Below, one piece after another: positions 17,905-26,571 of a stretch of DNA of 64,000 nucleotides. The notes under the pieces are model-generated. The model saw only the letters and a program-made list of their open reading frames with translations, was not told the DNA's origin and did not search any database. The DNA lies in assembly GCA_900541675.1 (NCBI GenBank), contig UQKU01000007.1, forward strand, positions 12,550 through 76,549. Reading direction: 5' to 3'. Each line of letters begins with the position of its first letter. Positions within the stretch are counted from its first letter, which is position 1. This stretch comes from an uncultured Collinsella sp. Its GTDB lineage: Bacteria; Actinomycetota; Coriobacteriia; Coriobacteriales; Coriobacteriaceae. A program made the translations under genes and the position numbers.

Positions 17905-18564
17905 GTGTCCGCATTTCCGTTCGACGCCGTTATCTTTGACATGGACGGCGTCATTGTCGATACCGAGTATTACTACTTGGGCGAGACTGCCGCGTTTGCC
18001 AAGGAGCTGGGGCTTAATCTGACTCAAGAGGAGTTGAATGGGCAGGTCGGTACCTCCCATCAGTTCTTCCTGCATATGCTGGTCGATTGGTTTGAGCGCG
18101 CCGGTAAGGGGCATTTCACTGGCGAGGAAGCGTTGGCCCGTTGGGACGAGTGGGCGCATAAACGTCCGCGCGACTATCAGGCTTTGATTAACCCAGGCGC
18201 CGTGGATACGATTCGAGAGCTGCCGCGCCGTGGCGTTCGCGTGGCGCTTGCCAGCTCGTCTCCCATGGTTAGCATCGAGGAAGTGCTCAACGCATGCGGG
18301 CTGTCGGATGCCTTTGAGTATGTGGTGAGCGGCGAGCAGTTTAAGGAGAGCAAGCCCGAGCCCGACATCTACCTGCATGCGCTGGATCTGCTGGGGCTGC
18401 CCGCGAATCGCTGCTGCTGCGTTGAGGATTCCGTTCCGGGCATTACCGCGGGTAAGCGAGCCGGCTTGACAGTCATTGCCAAGCTCGAGGAGCGCTTTGG
18501 ATTTAGCCAGGATGCCGCGGACAAGATTATCGACCAGCTGCCGGAACTGCTCACGCTTTCTTAG
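17905..18564 (+). CDS. HAD-IA family phosphatase (beta-phosphoglucomutase-like)
   Basis: 219 residues. GTG 17905 is chosen because GGGAGGG lies at 17894-17900; the ATG at 17857 has no site. Motif I is FDMDGVIVDTE, motif II ALASSSP, the Lys is in FKESKPEPDIYLHA and motif IV is CCCVEDSVPGI. The DxDGVIxDTE form and the four-helix cap place it in the PGMB/GPH group, acting on small phosphosugars. It probably shares a transcript with the preceding Cof-type gene; a short terminator follows at 18567. Confidence 0.9.
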   Translation: MSAFPFDAVIFDMDGVIVDTEYYYLGETAAFAKELGLNLTQEELNGQVGTSHQFFLHMLVDWFERAGKGHFTGEEALARWDEWAHKRPRDYQALINPGAVDTIRELPRRGVRVALASSSPMVSIEEVLNACGLSDAFEYVVSGEQFKESKPEPDIYLHALDLLGLPANRCCCVEDSVPGITAGKRAGLTVIAKLEERFGFSQDAADKIIDQLPELLTLS

Positions 18565-18566
18565 GA

Positions 18567-18687
18567 GCGCGGTAGTTGCGCGTTTTTCGGGTCAGATGAG
18601 TAAATACCCGACATTTTGGTGCGGCAGCAAGCATACTTAATGCTAATGCGGGCTTAAGGGCTTGCTGAATGCCCTTGGGCCCGCTTT
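18567..18687 (+). terminator. Short terminator and a second leader hairpin before the GntR gene
   Basis: GCGC-N7-GCGC followed by TTTTT (18567-18587) ends the HAD genes. A larger hairpin (GCGGGC..AAGGGC at 18648-18661 with GCCCTT..GCCCGC at 18671-18684, then TTT) lies 28 bases before the GntR start and could attenuate it. Confidence 0.6.
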
Positions 18688-18714
18688 AGACTTAATTGTG
18701 CTGGGAGAGGGTAT

Positions 18715-19458
18715 ATGCCACCGACTGAAGGGCTAACTGACGGTAAAGCAGCGATACCGCTGTACCAACAGGTTATCGATATCATTAAAAACGAAATTAA
18801 CTCCGGTGCCTACAAGGCGGGCGCGCGGATACCCAACGAATTCGAATTGGCTGAGAGCTATAAAGTTGGCCGCGTTACCGTGCGACGCGCTATTGAAGAG
18901 CTCGTCCAGCAGGGCTATCTAACGAAGCGGCAGGGGAAAGGCACGTTTGTCAATGCCCCCAAGCTTAAGCGCAAGATTCGCCAGAAGGATGACGTCCAGA
19001 GTTTTTCGGACGCATGCCGCGTTAACGGAATGGAGCCGGGGGCGTGCGTCATTTCGAGAAAGATACTGCCGGCGGATTCTACCGAAGCGCAGTTCTTTGG
19101 TGTTCCCGTTGGAACTGACTTGATTTGCGTTGAGCGCGTGCGCACTGCCGATGGCGTCCCTGTCATGCTCGAGAACAACATATATGTTTACGAGGACAAC
19201 GCCTATCTATCAACGGCACCTCTATCTAACCAATCCATTTTTGAGTTCGTGCGCAACCGGACGGGCCGCACGCCCGCGTTTACCGACCCGTGCACGCTCG
19301 AGATCGCGTGCTCGTCGCCCGAGGTCGCTCGACTGTTGGCAGTTCCCGTTGGCGAACCCTTGTTTTATATGGAAGCCTTCTTTTTCGATGAGCAGCGGCG
19401 GCCGTTTATCATCGGTCGTCAGCGGATCGTTGGGTCTCGCTACGTTTTTGACATCTAG
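18715..19458 (+). CDS. GntR-family regulator (HutC/UTRA subfamily), likely frl regulator
   Basis: 247 residues. The N-terminal winged helix is canonical (PLYQQVIDIIKNEINSG, VGRVTVRRAIEELVQQGYL, RQGKGTFV). It is followed by a UTRA ligand-binding domain (about residues 90-240). It lies directly upstream of, and in the same direction as, the fructoselysine genes, so it is the likely regulator. UTRA domains sense small sugars or amino acids, for example a phosphorylated glycated lysine. Two direct ATAGAACGT repeats just after the next promoter are candidate binding sites. Confidence 0.9.
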   Translation: MPPTEGLTDGKAAIPLYQQVIDIIKNEINSGAYKAGARIPNEFELAESYKVGRVTVRRAIEELVQQGYLTKRQGKGTFVNAPKLKRKIRQKDDVQSFSDACRVNGMEPGACVISRKILPADSTEAQFFGVPVGTDLICVERVRTADGVPVMLENNIYVYEDNAYLSTAPLSNQSIFEFVRNRTGRTPAFTDPCTLEIACSSPEVARLLAVPVGEPLFYMEAFFFDEQRRPFIIGRQRIVGSRYVFDI

Positions 19459-19568
19459 GACATTGCGAATGGAAGCGCCCAGTTGATCATCTCACCGGGC
19501 GTCTCCATACCGTTCACGGCGCGAACGCAACCGTTCAACCGCGTCGCGGCAATCAGTTTGAAATTATC

Positions 19569-19616
19569 TTGATGACAGGAAAAGCTGCTGGTAATCTATA
19601 GAACGTCATAGAACGT
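19569..19616 (+). promoter_or_regulatory. Promoter and direct-repeat operator of the frl-type operon
   Basis: TTGATG (19569-19574), 17 bases, TAATCT (19592-19597). ATAGAACGT then occurs twice, at 19598-19606 and 19608-19616, over the expected transcription start, a typical repressor position for the adjacent GntR protein. Confidence 0.55.
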
Positions 19617-19676
19617 TTGCCTTGTGCAAGCGCTGAAGCGAGATGTGATGCATTCTCGAGTTCTTTGGAGGTATCT

Positions 19677-21140
19677 ATGTCAGATACGAAGGCGAAGAAG
19701 ACAAACAGACGTTTTAAGTTCAAATTACCGCATGTCTATACGATCATGTTCTTGCTGATCGTTGTCTTTGCGGTCCTGACCTGGATCGTTCCCTCTGGTC
19801 AGTATCAGCGCAAGACGATTTCGACAGCGGCGGGCGAGCGTGAAGTCGCCGTTGCTGGAACCTATGAACAGGTCGATAAGAATTACACCGATTCCGAGAC
19901 CGGCGAGACCATCAATCTGGGCCAGGATATCTTCGCGGTCCTGCAAGCGCCTACTAAGGGCATCCAGGAGGCTGCCGACGTCGTTGCGTTCGTCTTATTG
20001 ATTGGCGGATCGTTCGCAGTCATCACCAAGACCAACGCTTTGAATGCCGGCATGAGCCGTGTGATTAAAAAGCTCAAGAACAAGGACATCCTCATCATTC
20101 CCATCACGATGACGTTGCTGTCCATTTGCGGCACTACGTTTGGTATGTCTGAGGAAGCCCTGCCGTTCTATGCCATCTTCATTCCCATCATGATGGGTAT
20201 CGGGTATGACTCGATGACGGCGTTTATCATCTGCTTCCTTGGTCCTAACCTGGGATATTGTGCTTCGACCATCGACCCGTTTAATGTTTTGATCGCCCAA
20301 GGCATCATTGGTATCGAGGGCAATCCTCAGCTGTGGCTGCGCGCCGTTTCTTGGGTCATCTTCACTGCCGTCGGTATCGCATGGGCCATGCGCTATGCCA
20401 TGCGTGTCAAGAAAAACCCCGAGTCGTCCATTACGTACGAGGACGACAAGCTCAAGCGTGTTGAGTTTTCCGTGACCGATGCCTCCATCGAGGAAGAGTT
20501 CACTACCCGTCAGAAGCTCGTGCTTATCGATTTTGCTTGCGGTATGGGCATTATCGTCTGGGGTCTTGTTACCCAGGGCTGGTACATGAATGAGATTTCC
20601 GCCGTGTTCCTTGGCATGGGCTTGCTTGCCGGTATCCTGGGCGGTCTTGACCAGCAGACGATCGCAGAGGAGTTCGTTAAGGGTCTTGCCGACTTTGCGT
20701 ACGCTGCCATCGTTATCGGTATCGCTCGCGGTATTCTGGTCATCGCCGAGGGTGGCATGATCATCGACACCATCCTCCAGGCGCTCGCTACTGCGCTTGC
20801 CGGTGCACCCGCCGCCGTCTACACCACGTTTATGTATATCGTCCTTGGCCTGCTCTCTTTGCTGGTTCCCTCGAGTTCTGGCCTGGCGGCGCTCACCATG
20901 CCCGTTATGGGCCCCCTGACCGAGCTCATGGGCCTCAATCCCGAGGCGGCCGTCACCGCGCTCCAGTTTGCCAACCAAACCATCAACACCATCAGCCCCG
21001 TGGCGGGCATGACGGTCGCCGGCCTTGCCGTGGCTAGGATTTCGTTTGGCCAATGGTGGAAGACCATTTGGAAGTTCTTCATTTTCATGGTCGTCTTTGG
21101 TCTGATCGTAACGGCAATCTCTGGCATGCTTCCGGTGTAG
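19677..21140 (+). CDS. YfcC-family carrier (DcuC/ArgO-like), putative glycated amino acid transporter
   Basis: A 487-residue polytopic membrane protein of the C4-dicarboxylate anaerobic carrier (YfcC) family. It starts at ATG 19677 after GGAGG. The conserved entry segment LPHVYTIMFLLIVVFAVLTWIVPSGQY is present, shown here only by its ends LPHVYTIMF and WIVPSGQY. Two pseudo-repeats of about five helices follow, with TFGMSEEALPFY and LVPSSSGLAALTMPVMGPL. Known members exchange basic amino acids or peptides. As the only transporter in an operon with FrlB, FrlC and FrlD homologues, it probably brings in fructoselysine or a related Amadori compound, replacing the APC-type FrlA of Escherichia coli. 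Confidence 0.85.
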   Translation: MSDTKAKKTNRRFKFKLPHVYTIMFLLIVVFAVLTWIVPSGQYQRKTISTAAGEREVAVAGTYEQVDKNYTDSETGETINLGQDIFAVLQAPTKGIQEAADVVAFVLLIGGSFAVITKTNALNAGMSRVIKKLKNKDILIIPITMTLLSICGTTFGMSEEALPFYAIFIPIMMGIGYDSMTAFIICFLGPNLGYCASTIDPFNVLIAQGIIGIEGNPQLWLRAVSWVIFTAVGIAWAMRYAMRVKKNPESSITYEDDKLKRVEFSVTDASIEEEFTTRQKLVLIDFACGMGIIVWGLVTQGWYMNEISAVFLGMGLLAGILGGLDQQTIAEEFVKGLADFAYAAIVIGIARGILVIAEGGMIIDTILQALATALAGAPAAVYTTFMYIVLGLLSLLVPSSSGLAALTMPVMGPLTELMGLNPEAAVTALQFANQTINTISPVAGMTVAGLAVARISFGQWWKTIWKFFIFMVVFGLIVTAISGMLPV

Positions 21141-21149
21141 GTGGTTGTG

Positions 21150-22733
21150 ATGTCTGATCGTTTGACTGTCCTGACGTCTAAGAGCGTCTTTACCGGTACG
21201 GGGGACCTGCCGTTTGAAGGTTTCGTAGCGGTCCGTGGCAATCGAATTGAGGCGGTTGGCACCAAGTGTGAGGTAGCTTCGTATTTGACCCAAGCGGACG
21301 AGGTAGTTGACCTGGGCGACCGCACCGTCATGCCCGGCCTGATCGATGTGCATACCTTCTATACGGGCTGGGCACTGCGGACGTTGGGGTCTGATCTGTC
21401 CGGCGTCGCTGATGCCAAAGAGGCTGTGTCGCTCTTGCGTGCATGGAAAGATGATCATCCGGATTGCGCGGCGGCTTTTGGCCACAACCTGCCCGAAACG
21501 TTGGCATCGGATGCCGAGAACGCAAATACAGCAGCTGTGTTTGACGAGTGTTTTGGTGATATCCCTGTCGTCTGCTTTACACCGGGCGCGGAGACCTGCG
21601 TTCTCAACGCTGCCGCCAGTGCGCGATACGGCTTTACATCCCAGGCGTGCTATGCCGAGAAGATCTGGCGCATGATGAGCGATTTCCTCGCGCTGCCCGA
21701 GGTGCGTGCCGGGTATTCGGACTACATGAGCATGCTTAACGAGCGCGGCGTTACCGCCATCAAGGAGATGGCGTTTGATGACTACTACGGCTTTGCCGAC
21801 GAAATGGCTCGCCGTGAGGAATCTGGTGAGCTGACGGTTCGCGTCTCTATGATGTCGCAGCCGGTGGGCGCCGGTGCAAATCTGGCATATGCCCGCGAGG
21901 CGCGAGAGCGCTTCCGGGGACCGTTCGTTCGTTTTTCTGGCTTCAACCGTATGACCGATCGCGGCGTATGGGCGGGGCTTGCCGAGATGATAGACCCCTA
22001 TGAGGACTCGGCCGATGCGGGCGCTGCCGGCAAGACGGTCGTCGAGGAGCCAGAGTGGGATCTGATTGAGAACGAGCTGCGTGCAATTGATGCTGACGGC
22101 TTCCGATATTCCTTGCATTGCCAGGGCGATGGCGCCGTTCGTCGCACCGTGGCGCTCTATGCCTCGCTGCCTCGAGACGAGCATGGACGGATGCTTCGCC
22201 GCCATGCGATTACCGATCTCGAGAACTCTGACCCGACCGATCTTGTCGAGTTTGGCAAGTTAGGTGGAATTTGCGAGGTCTATCCGCAGATTCTGACGCT
22301 GGACCGGCGCGAGGATTGCCTGTCGATGATGCGTCGGCAAATTGGCGAGACGCGACTTTTGCACAGCTGGAATCGCCGCGGCATGGAAGATTCCGGATGC
22401 ACGGTGTGCTGTGGTACGGATTTGCCGCTGCTGGTTCCGAGCCTGGGCGAGTCAATCTACAGCGCGTGCGGCGGATTCTTCGCCGACGGACTGCCCGTGA
22501 ATGAGGCCAACGTGCTGACGCTTGTCGAGCTCTTGCGCGCTTGGACTGCCGGGGGCGCGTACGATCTGATGCGCGAAGACGAGCTGGGTACGCTCGAGGT
22601 CGGCAAACTTGCCGATATCTGCGTGCTCGATCGGGATGTGTTCGACCTCGATTATCGCGACGCACGCGATCTTTCGGTTGATATGACGATGTCGGACGGA
22701 CAAATCGTGTTCGATCGAAATAAGGAGGCATAG
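21150..22733 (+). CDS. Amidohydrolase family 3 (YtcJ-like) in the frl-type operon
   Basis: About 527 residues. ATG 21150 is preferred (AGGTGG at 21139-21144, overlapping the previous stop); GTG 21141 is possible. It is a metal-dependent amidohydrolase of the YtcJ type, with N-terminal beta-sandwich strands (ILTSKSVFTG type), VMPGLIDVH as the metal loop remnant, later His motifs FRYSLHCQGDGAV and RRHAITDLEN, and GTDLPLL. The first site reads DVHTF, lacking the usual HxH pair, as in some YtcJ members. Substrate unknown; in this operon it might hydrolyse an N-acyl or peptide form of the glycated amino acid before or after kinase/deglycase steps. Confidence 0.8.
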   Translation: MSDRLTVLTSKSVFTGTGDLPFEGFVAVRGNRIEAVGTKCEVASYLTQADEVVDLGDRTVMPGLIDVHTFYTGWALRTLGSDLSGVADAKEAVSLLRAWKDDHPDCAAAFGHNLPETLASDAENANTAAVFDECFGDIPVVCFTPGAETCVLNAAASARYGFTSQACYAEKIWRMMSDFLALPEVRAGYSDYMSMLNERGVTAIKEMAFDDYYGFADEMARREESGELTVRVSMMSQPVGAGANLAYAREARERFRGPFVRFSGFNRMTDRGVWAGLAEMIDPYEDSADAGAAGKTVVEEPEWDLIENELRAIDADGFRYSLHCQGDGAVRRTVALYASLPRDEHGRMLRRHAITDLENSDPTDLVEFGKLGGICEVYPQILTLDRREDCLSMMRRQIGETRLLHSWNRRGMEDSGCTVCCGTDLPLLVPSLGESIYSACGGFFADGLPVNEANVLTLVELLRAWTAGGAYDLMREDELGTLEVGKLADICVLDRDVFDLDYRDARDLSVDMTMSDGQIVFDRNKEA

Positions 22734-22734
22734 G

Positions 22735-23586
22735 ATGTCTGAATCCAAACCGACGCTGCGCCGCGAACAGATTGCGGGCATGAATATCCACTACATCATG
22801 TGGTCGCTCGATTACTTCCTTGATGTGCAGCAGCGTTTGGGCTTTGAGTCCATTGAGTTGTGGTGTGCAGAGCCGCATGTGACGCTCGACCATACGGGCT
22901 ACTTTGAGGCTGAGGTCCTGGCGAAAAAGGCTGCAGACCGTGGGCTTAGGTATCGTACTCTGTGCCCCGAGAATGTTGTCTATCCTTGGCAGTACTGCGC
23001 ACGCAAACCGCTGCATGAACAGCGCAGCCTGGCGTACTTTAAACACGGCATTGAGCTTGCCGAGGTACTTGGGTGCGACCGTATGTCCGTCAACTCGGGC
23101 TGGGGCGACTGGGACGAGGACCGCGAGGAAGCCTGGAAGCGCAGCCGCGAGCACTTGTCCATTCTGGCGGAGTATGCCGGCGAGCACGGTCTGGTGCTTA
23201 CGATGGAAAGCCTGCGTCCCGAGGAGAGCAACCTTGTGACGACGGTTTCCGATGCGAAGCGCATGATTGACGAGGTCGCGAGCCCGTACTTACAGCCCAT
23301 GGTTGATACAACCGCGATGGGCGTTGCAGGCGAGACGCTCGAGGACTGGTTTGCCGCCTTTGGTGATGGGGCAATTCACGAGATGCACTTTATCGACGGT
23401 GACCCGTATGGCCATCTGGTGTGGGGCGATGGCAAGCACGATATGGACGCCTTCGTTGCCACACTCAACGTCCATGGTTTCGACGGCATGCTGGGCCAGG
23501 AAATTACGGACGGCCGTTACTACGATGACCCGGCGGCGGCTGATGCCAAGAACATGGCCGCATTCGAGAAATATCTGATTGACTAA
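22735..23586 (+). CDS. frlC: Sugar phosphate isomerase/epimerase, FrlC-like
   Basis: A 283-residue TIM-barrel of the AP-endonuclease-2/xylose-isomerase-like class. It starts one base after the amidohydrolase stop, so the two are translationally coupled. Metal-binding acidic and His residues fall in VLTMESLRPEES, MVDTTAMG, EMHFIDGDPYGHLVWGDG and LGQEITDGRY. FrlC of E. coli interconverts fructoselysine and psicoselysine; the linkage to FrlB and FrlD homologues supports this role here. The symbol is assigned from similarity plus context. Confidence 0.82.
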   Translation: MSESKPTLRREQIAGMNIHYIMWSLDYFLDVQQRLGFESIELWCAEPHVTLDHTGYFEAEVLAKKAADRGLRYRTLCPENVVYPWQYCARKPLHEQRSLAYFKHGIELAEVLGCDRMSVNSGWGDWDEDREEAWKRSREHLSILAEYAGEHGLVLTMESLRPEESNLVTTVSDAKRMIDEVASPYLQPMVDTTAMGVAGETLEDWFAAFGDGAIHEMHFIDGDPYGHLVWGDGKHDMDAFVATLNVHGFDGMLGQEITDGRYYDDPAAADAKNMAAFEKYLID

Positions 23587-23648
23587 AACAACTATCGGCC
23601 ACGCAACCAACGTCATTGATTGCGGCCCAAACAAGAAAGGAACTGGAT

Positions 23649-24617
23649 ATGAACGCACACGATCTGATCAAAGAGGCAATTGCCGAGAAGGGCAAGTTCG
23701 ACAGCGTCTACTGGATTGCTTGTGGTGGCTCCATGATCGATTTGATCCCGGCTCACGAGCTTCTGCAGCGCGAGGCAACCACCTTCACTTCGTATATCTA
23801 TACGGCTCGCGAGTTCGATATCATGCGTCCGCGTCGTCTGGGCGAGAAGTCCCTGGTCATTGCTTGCAGCCACAGTGGCAACACCCCCGAGGTCGTTGAG
23901 GGCTGCGAGATTGCCCTTGCCGCCGGCGCTACGGTGATCGCCCAGACCGACACCGCTGGATCTAAGATCGACTCCGGCAAGTGGACCACGTGGGTCTACC
24001 CATGGGGCGAGGGCGTGCCGCAGGCTGAGGTCCCCGCTGGCATTTCGCTGTCGCTTGCGGCCGAGCTGCTCGATCAGCAGGAGGGCTACGCCGATCTTGC
24101 CGATATGTATGCCGGTATCGCCGAGATGGATAAGATTCTTCCCCCGGCACGTGAGAAGGTAAATGCCGAGCTGGGCGATCGTTTTGCCAAGCTTTGCCAG
24201 GAGCACGAGTTCTTCTATATTCTGGGCAGCGGTCCCAACTTTAGCCAGACCTACGGTTTCGCTATCTGCTCTCTTATGGAGATGCAGTGGCAGCACTGCA
24301 GCTACATCCACTCTGCCGAGTACTTCCACGGCCCCTTCGAGGCTACTCAGGATGGCGTTTTTTACTTCCTGCAGATGGGCTCCAGCGAGTGCCGTGCTAT
24401 GGACGAGCGCGCCCTGGCGTTCCTTAAGACGCATACCGATACGCTGATGGTGCTCGATGCCAAGGATTACGGTATGGAAGCCGTGCCGGCGAGCGTCCGT
24501 GCCTATCTGGACCCGGTGCTGTTCTACGCCATGAACTGCGAGCTGCGTGCCGCACGCGGCAAGGTGTTTGATCACGATCCCGATTTCCGTCGCTATATGG
24601 GTGTTGTCGAGTACTAG
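23649..24617 (+). CDS. frlB: Fructoselysine-6-phosphate deglycase-like SIS protein
   Basis: 322 residues from ATG 23649 (AAAGGAA site). Two SIS domains: the first has the phospho-sugar loop CSHSGNTPEVVEG, the second the segment SLMEMQWQHCSYIHSAEYFHGPFE, here cited by its parts SLMEMQWQH and SAEYFHGPFE. Its C-terminus HDPDFRRYMGVVEY closely resembles FrlB. FrlB cleaves fructoselysine 6-phosphate to glucose 6-phosphate and lysine. Related FraB acts on fructose-asparagine; the FrlC neighbour favours fructoselysine. Acts in the cytoplasm after the FrlD kinase. Confidence 0.88.
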   Translation: MNAHDLIKEAIAEKGKFDSVYWIACGGSMIDLIPAHELLQREATTFTSYIYTAREFDIMRPRRLGEKSLVIACSHSGNTPEVVEGCEIALAAGATVIAQTDTAGSKIDSGKWTTWVYPWGEGVPQAEVPAGISLSLAAELLDQQEGYADLADMYAGIAEMDKILPPAREKVNAELGDRFAKLCQEHEFFYILGSGPNFSQTYGFAICSLMEMQWQHCSYIHSAEYFHGPFEATQDGVFYFLQMGSSECRAMDERALAFLKTHTDTLMVLDAKDYGMEAVPASVRAYLDPVLFYAMNCELRAARGKVFDHDPDFRRYMGVVEY

Positions 24618-24631
24618 AAGGGGCAAAGGCC

Positions 24632-25495
24632 ATGGCATTTAACGTTAACGCGCTCGGATTTGGCGACAACGTCGTCGATCGCTACGAGCATATCCACACC
24701 ATGTATCCCGGCGGCAATGCGGTGAACTTCGCCGTTTATGCCAAGAAATGCGGTGCCGCACGCTCCGCATACATGGGCATTTTTGGCAATGATGCCGCTG
24801 CCGAGCATGTCATTGCAAGCCTCGAGGATGAGGGTATCGAGCTTGACAAGTGCGAGCAGATGATTGGCGAGAACGGAGCGGCTCGCGTGACCGTCGTTGA
24901 CGGTGACCGTGTCTTCCTTGGCTCCAACGAGGGCGGTATCCGTGGCGATGCGCGCTATGTCCTCGATCGCTTTGACCTTGCGTACATGAAGCAGTTCGAT
25001 GTGGTTCATTCGGGCAACTATTGCTTTACCGAGCGCGAGCTGCCCAAGTTGAAGGCTGCGGGCGTCACGGTCTCTTTTGACTTTTCGGACGACTCTACCG
25101 ACGAGTACTACGAGCAGATTGCGCCCTACGTCGATTTCGCTTTCTTTAGTGCGGCGGATGCTGCGAGTGAGGATGAGATTCGCGAGCGTCTGGCATGGGT
25201 GAAGGGCCTGGGTCCGCGTTTTGTGTCGGCTACGGCGGGCGCCGAGGGCTGCATTGCTTACGACGGCGATCGTTATTACCGCCAGCTGGCTAAACCGGTA
25301 ACGGACATGAAGGACACCATGGGGGCGGGCGACTCGTTCCTTACCTCGTTTTTGATGTGCTATCTCGATTCCGCCAAGCGTGGTGAAGATGGCGCCGAGG
25401 CCATCGAGCGCGCGCTCGACTTTGCTGCCGGGTTTGCCTCGACCGTGTGCGGCATGGAAGGTTCTTGGGGCCACGGAGCACCAATCGTCGAATAG
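24632..25495 (+). CDS. frlD: PfkB-family kinase, fructoselysine 6-kinase-like
   Basis: A 287-residue ribokinase-fold sugar kinase. The N-terminus (LGFGDNVVDRY, MYPGGNAVNFAVYAKK) and FDVVHSGNYCFTE match FrlD closely. The ATP/anion-hole motif is DTMGAGDSF with the catalytic Asp. It phosphorylates the glycated substrate at C6, producing the FrlB substrate. It is the last gene of the operon: 14-base gap from frlB, then a 13-bp hairpin. The frame is continuous and full length. Confidence 0.9.
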   Translation: MAFNVNALGFGDNVVDRYEHIHTMYPGGNAVNFAVYAKKCGAARSAYMGIFGNDAAAEHVIASLEDEGIELDKCEQMIGENGAARVTVVDGDRVFLGSNEGGIRGDARYVLDRFDLAYMKQFDVVHSGNYCFTERELPKLKAAGVTVSFDFSDDSTDEYYEQIAPYVDFAFFSAADAASEDEIRERLAWVKGLGPRFVSATAGAEGCIAYDGDRYYRQLAKPVTDMKDTMGAGDSFLTSFLMCYLDSAKRGEDGAEAIERALDFAAGFASTVCGMEGSWGHGAPIVE

Positions 25496-25501
25496 CCGAG
25501 C

Positions 25502-25535
25502 GGTCCCGGGGAGGTGCAGGCGCCTCCTCGGGACC
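25502..25535 (+). terminator. Hairpin at the end of the frl-type operon
   Basis: A 13-bp stem (GGTCCCGGGGAGG / CCTCCTCGGGACC, one G-T pair) without a T tract. The MITE-like element begins two bases later. Confidence 0.65.
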
Positions 25536-25536
25536 C

Positions 25537-25769
25537 GGTGTGCAAAAAATGCCAAATATGAGTACTGTGACTAATTTAGTCGCAGCAAAATCAACCCCTT
25601 CAGACGTGATTTGAGCGTCTGGAGGGGTTTAAGATTTGCGAAAACGCAGGATGAATGACTGTAAAAGCTTTAATTAGCGGACAATCGAGGATTATTCTGG
25701 CGGTTGGAAAGTTAAAAGAAATGTATCCATTCCGGTAGCAGTACTCATATTTGGCATTTTTTGCACACC
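25537..25769. mobile_element. 233-bp MITE-like element with 31-bp perfect terminal inverted repeats
   Basis: Bases 25537-25567 and 25739-25769 are perfect inverted copies (left end GGTGTGCAAAAAATGCCAAA, then TATGAGTACTG). The 171-bp interior has no gene but holds a hairpin (AACCCCTTCAGACG at 25593-25606 with CGTCTGGAGGGGTT at 25615-25628) that looks like a terminator. No target-site duplication is obvious. It lies between frlD and the converging tatD. Confidence 0.75.
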
Positions 25770-25774
25770 AGGGG

Positions 25775-26557
25775 TTAGCGAAGGTCAAAAACAGAGCGCG
25801 CATTTGTTAAAACTATCGACTCGATGCGCTTTGCGTCGCAGTTTTTGAGCGAGGTGATGCGTTCTGAGGTCCTTGTGAGCGACCTGATGAGCGACTGCGT
25901 GCTTGTTTCTGTGTTTGGCTCGGCCGGCGCATCGGTCTCGAGCAGTAGGCGGTCGAGTGGAATCTGTCGTGCGTATTCGCGACCGCGCTTGGTCGCGAGC
26001 ATGCGTTCGTTGACGGAAAAATAGCAGCCCGCATTACGCGCGCGGGTGAGTTCGCCCGAAGTGCCGCTAAACCAGTGGAAGATGATAGCGGGGGAGTCGG
26101 GGTTTGGGATGAGTAGTCCATGCGATTCGAGGACGTCCAGTACGGCTCCTGCCGAACGAACGGCGTGAATTGATATCACGCGCCCGGTAAGAGGATGCTG
26201 CACGAGCGCATCGCAGAGCCGGTTAAGTGCCTGTATTTGTAGCGGCTCACTTCCAGCAAAGCGCGCGGAAAAGTCGAGTCCGACTTCGCCGATGTAGCGT
26301 TCTTGGGCAGCAACTTCGCAAAGCAGATTGACTTCGGCAAAACCGCAGTGGCCATCGGCGAGCCACCAGGGGTGAAGCCCAACGCCGGCGATGATGCCCG
26401 GGTGGCGACGAGCGCGCTCGTTTGCGGCCGAAAAGTCGCGTGGATCGACGCCGCAATCAAATAGACCCAAGCCCAGCGCCGTTGCCTCATCGGCAACGGC
26501 GTCCGGGTGGGCCATTAAATCAAGATGGCAGTGTGCATCAAATAACCGGGGCTCCAT
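25775..26557 (-). CDS. tatD: TatD family hydrolase
   Basis: 260 residues of the metal-dependent TatD DNase family (YcfH/YabD-like TIM barrel). It has the metal motif FDAHCHLD, AGVGLHPWW, IGEVGLDFS, VISIHAVRS (His), IIFHWFSG and LLLETDAPAEP. Members act in DNA repair or RNA/DNA turnover. It lies 14 bases downstream of tcdA on the same strand, so it is probably co-transcribed. Some divergence from YcfH is visible (shorter central part), but all ligands are present. Confidence 0.9.
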   Translation of the reverse strand: MEPRLFDAHCHLDLMAHPDAVADEATALGLGLFDCGVDPRDFSAANERARRHPGIIAGVGLHPWWLADGHCGFAEVNLLCEVAAQERYIGEVGLDFSARFAGSEPLQIQALNRLCDALVQHPLTGRVISIHAVRSAGAVLDVLESHGLLIPNPDSPAIIFHWFSGTSGELTRARNAGCYFSVNERMLATKRGREYARQIPLDRLLLETDAPAEPNTETSTQSLIRSLTRTSERITSLKNCDAKRIESIVLTNARSVFDLR

Positions 26558-26571
26558 CTCGGTGCGCTCCG

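Noticed and set aside
19995..22205. A 736-codon open frame on the minus strand
   Set aside because: It lies antisense to the YfcC carrier and amidohydrolase genes, both with clear motifs; low-complexity composition shows it is a shadow.
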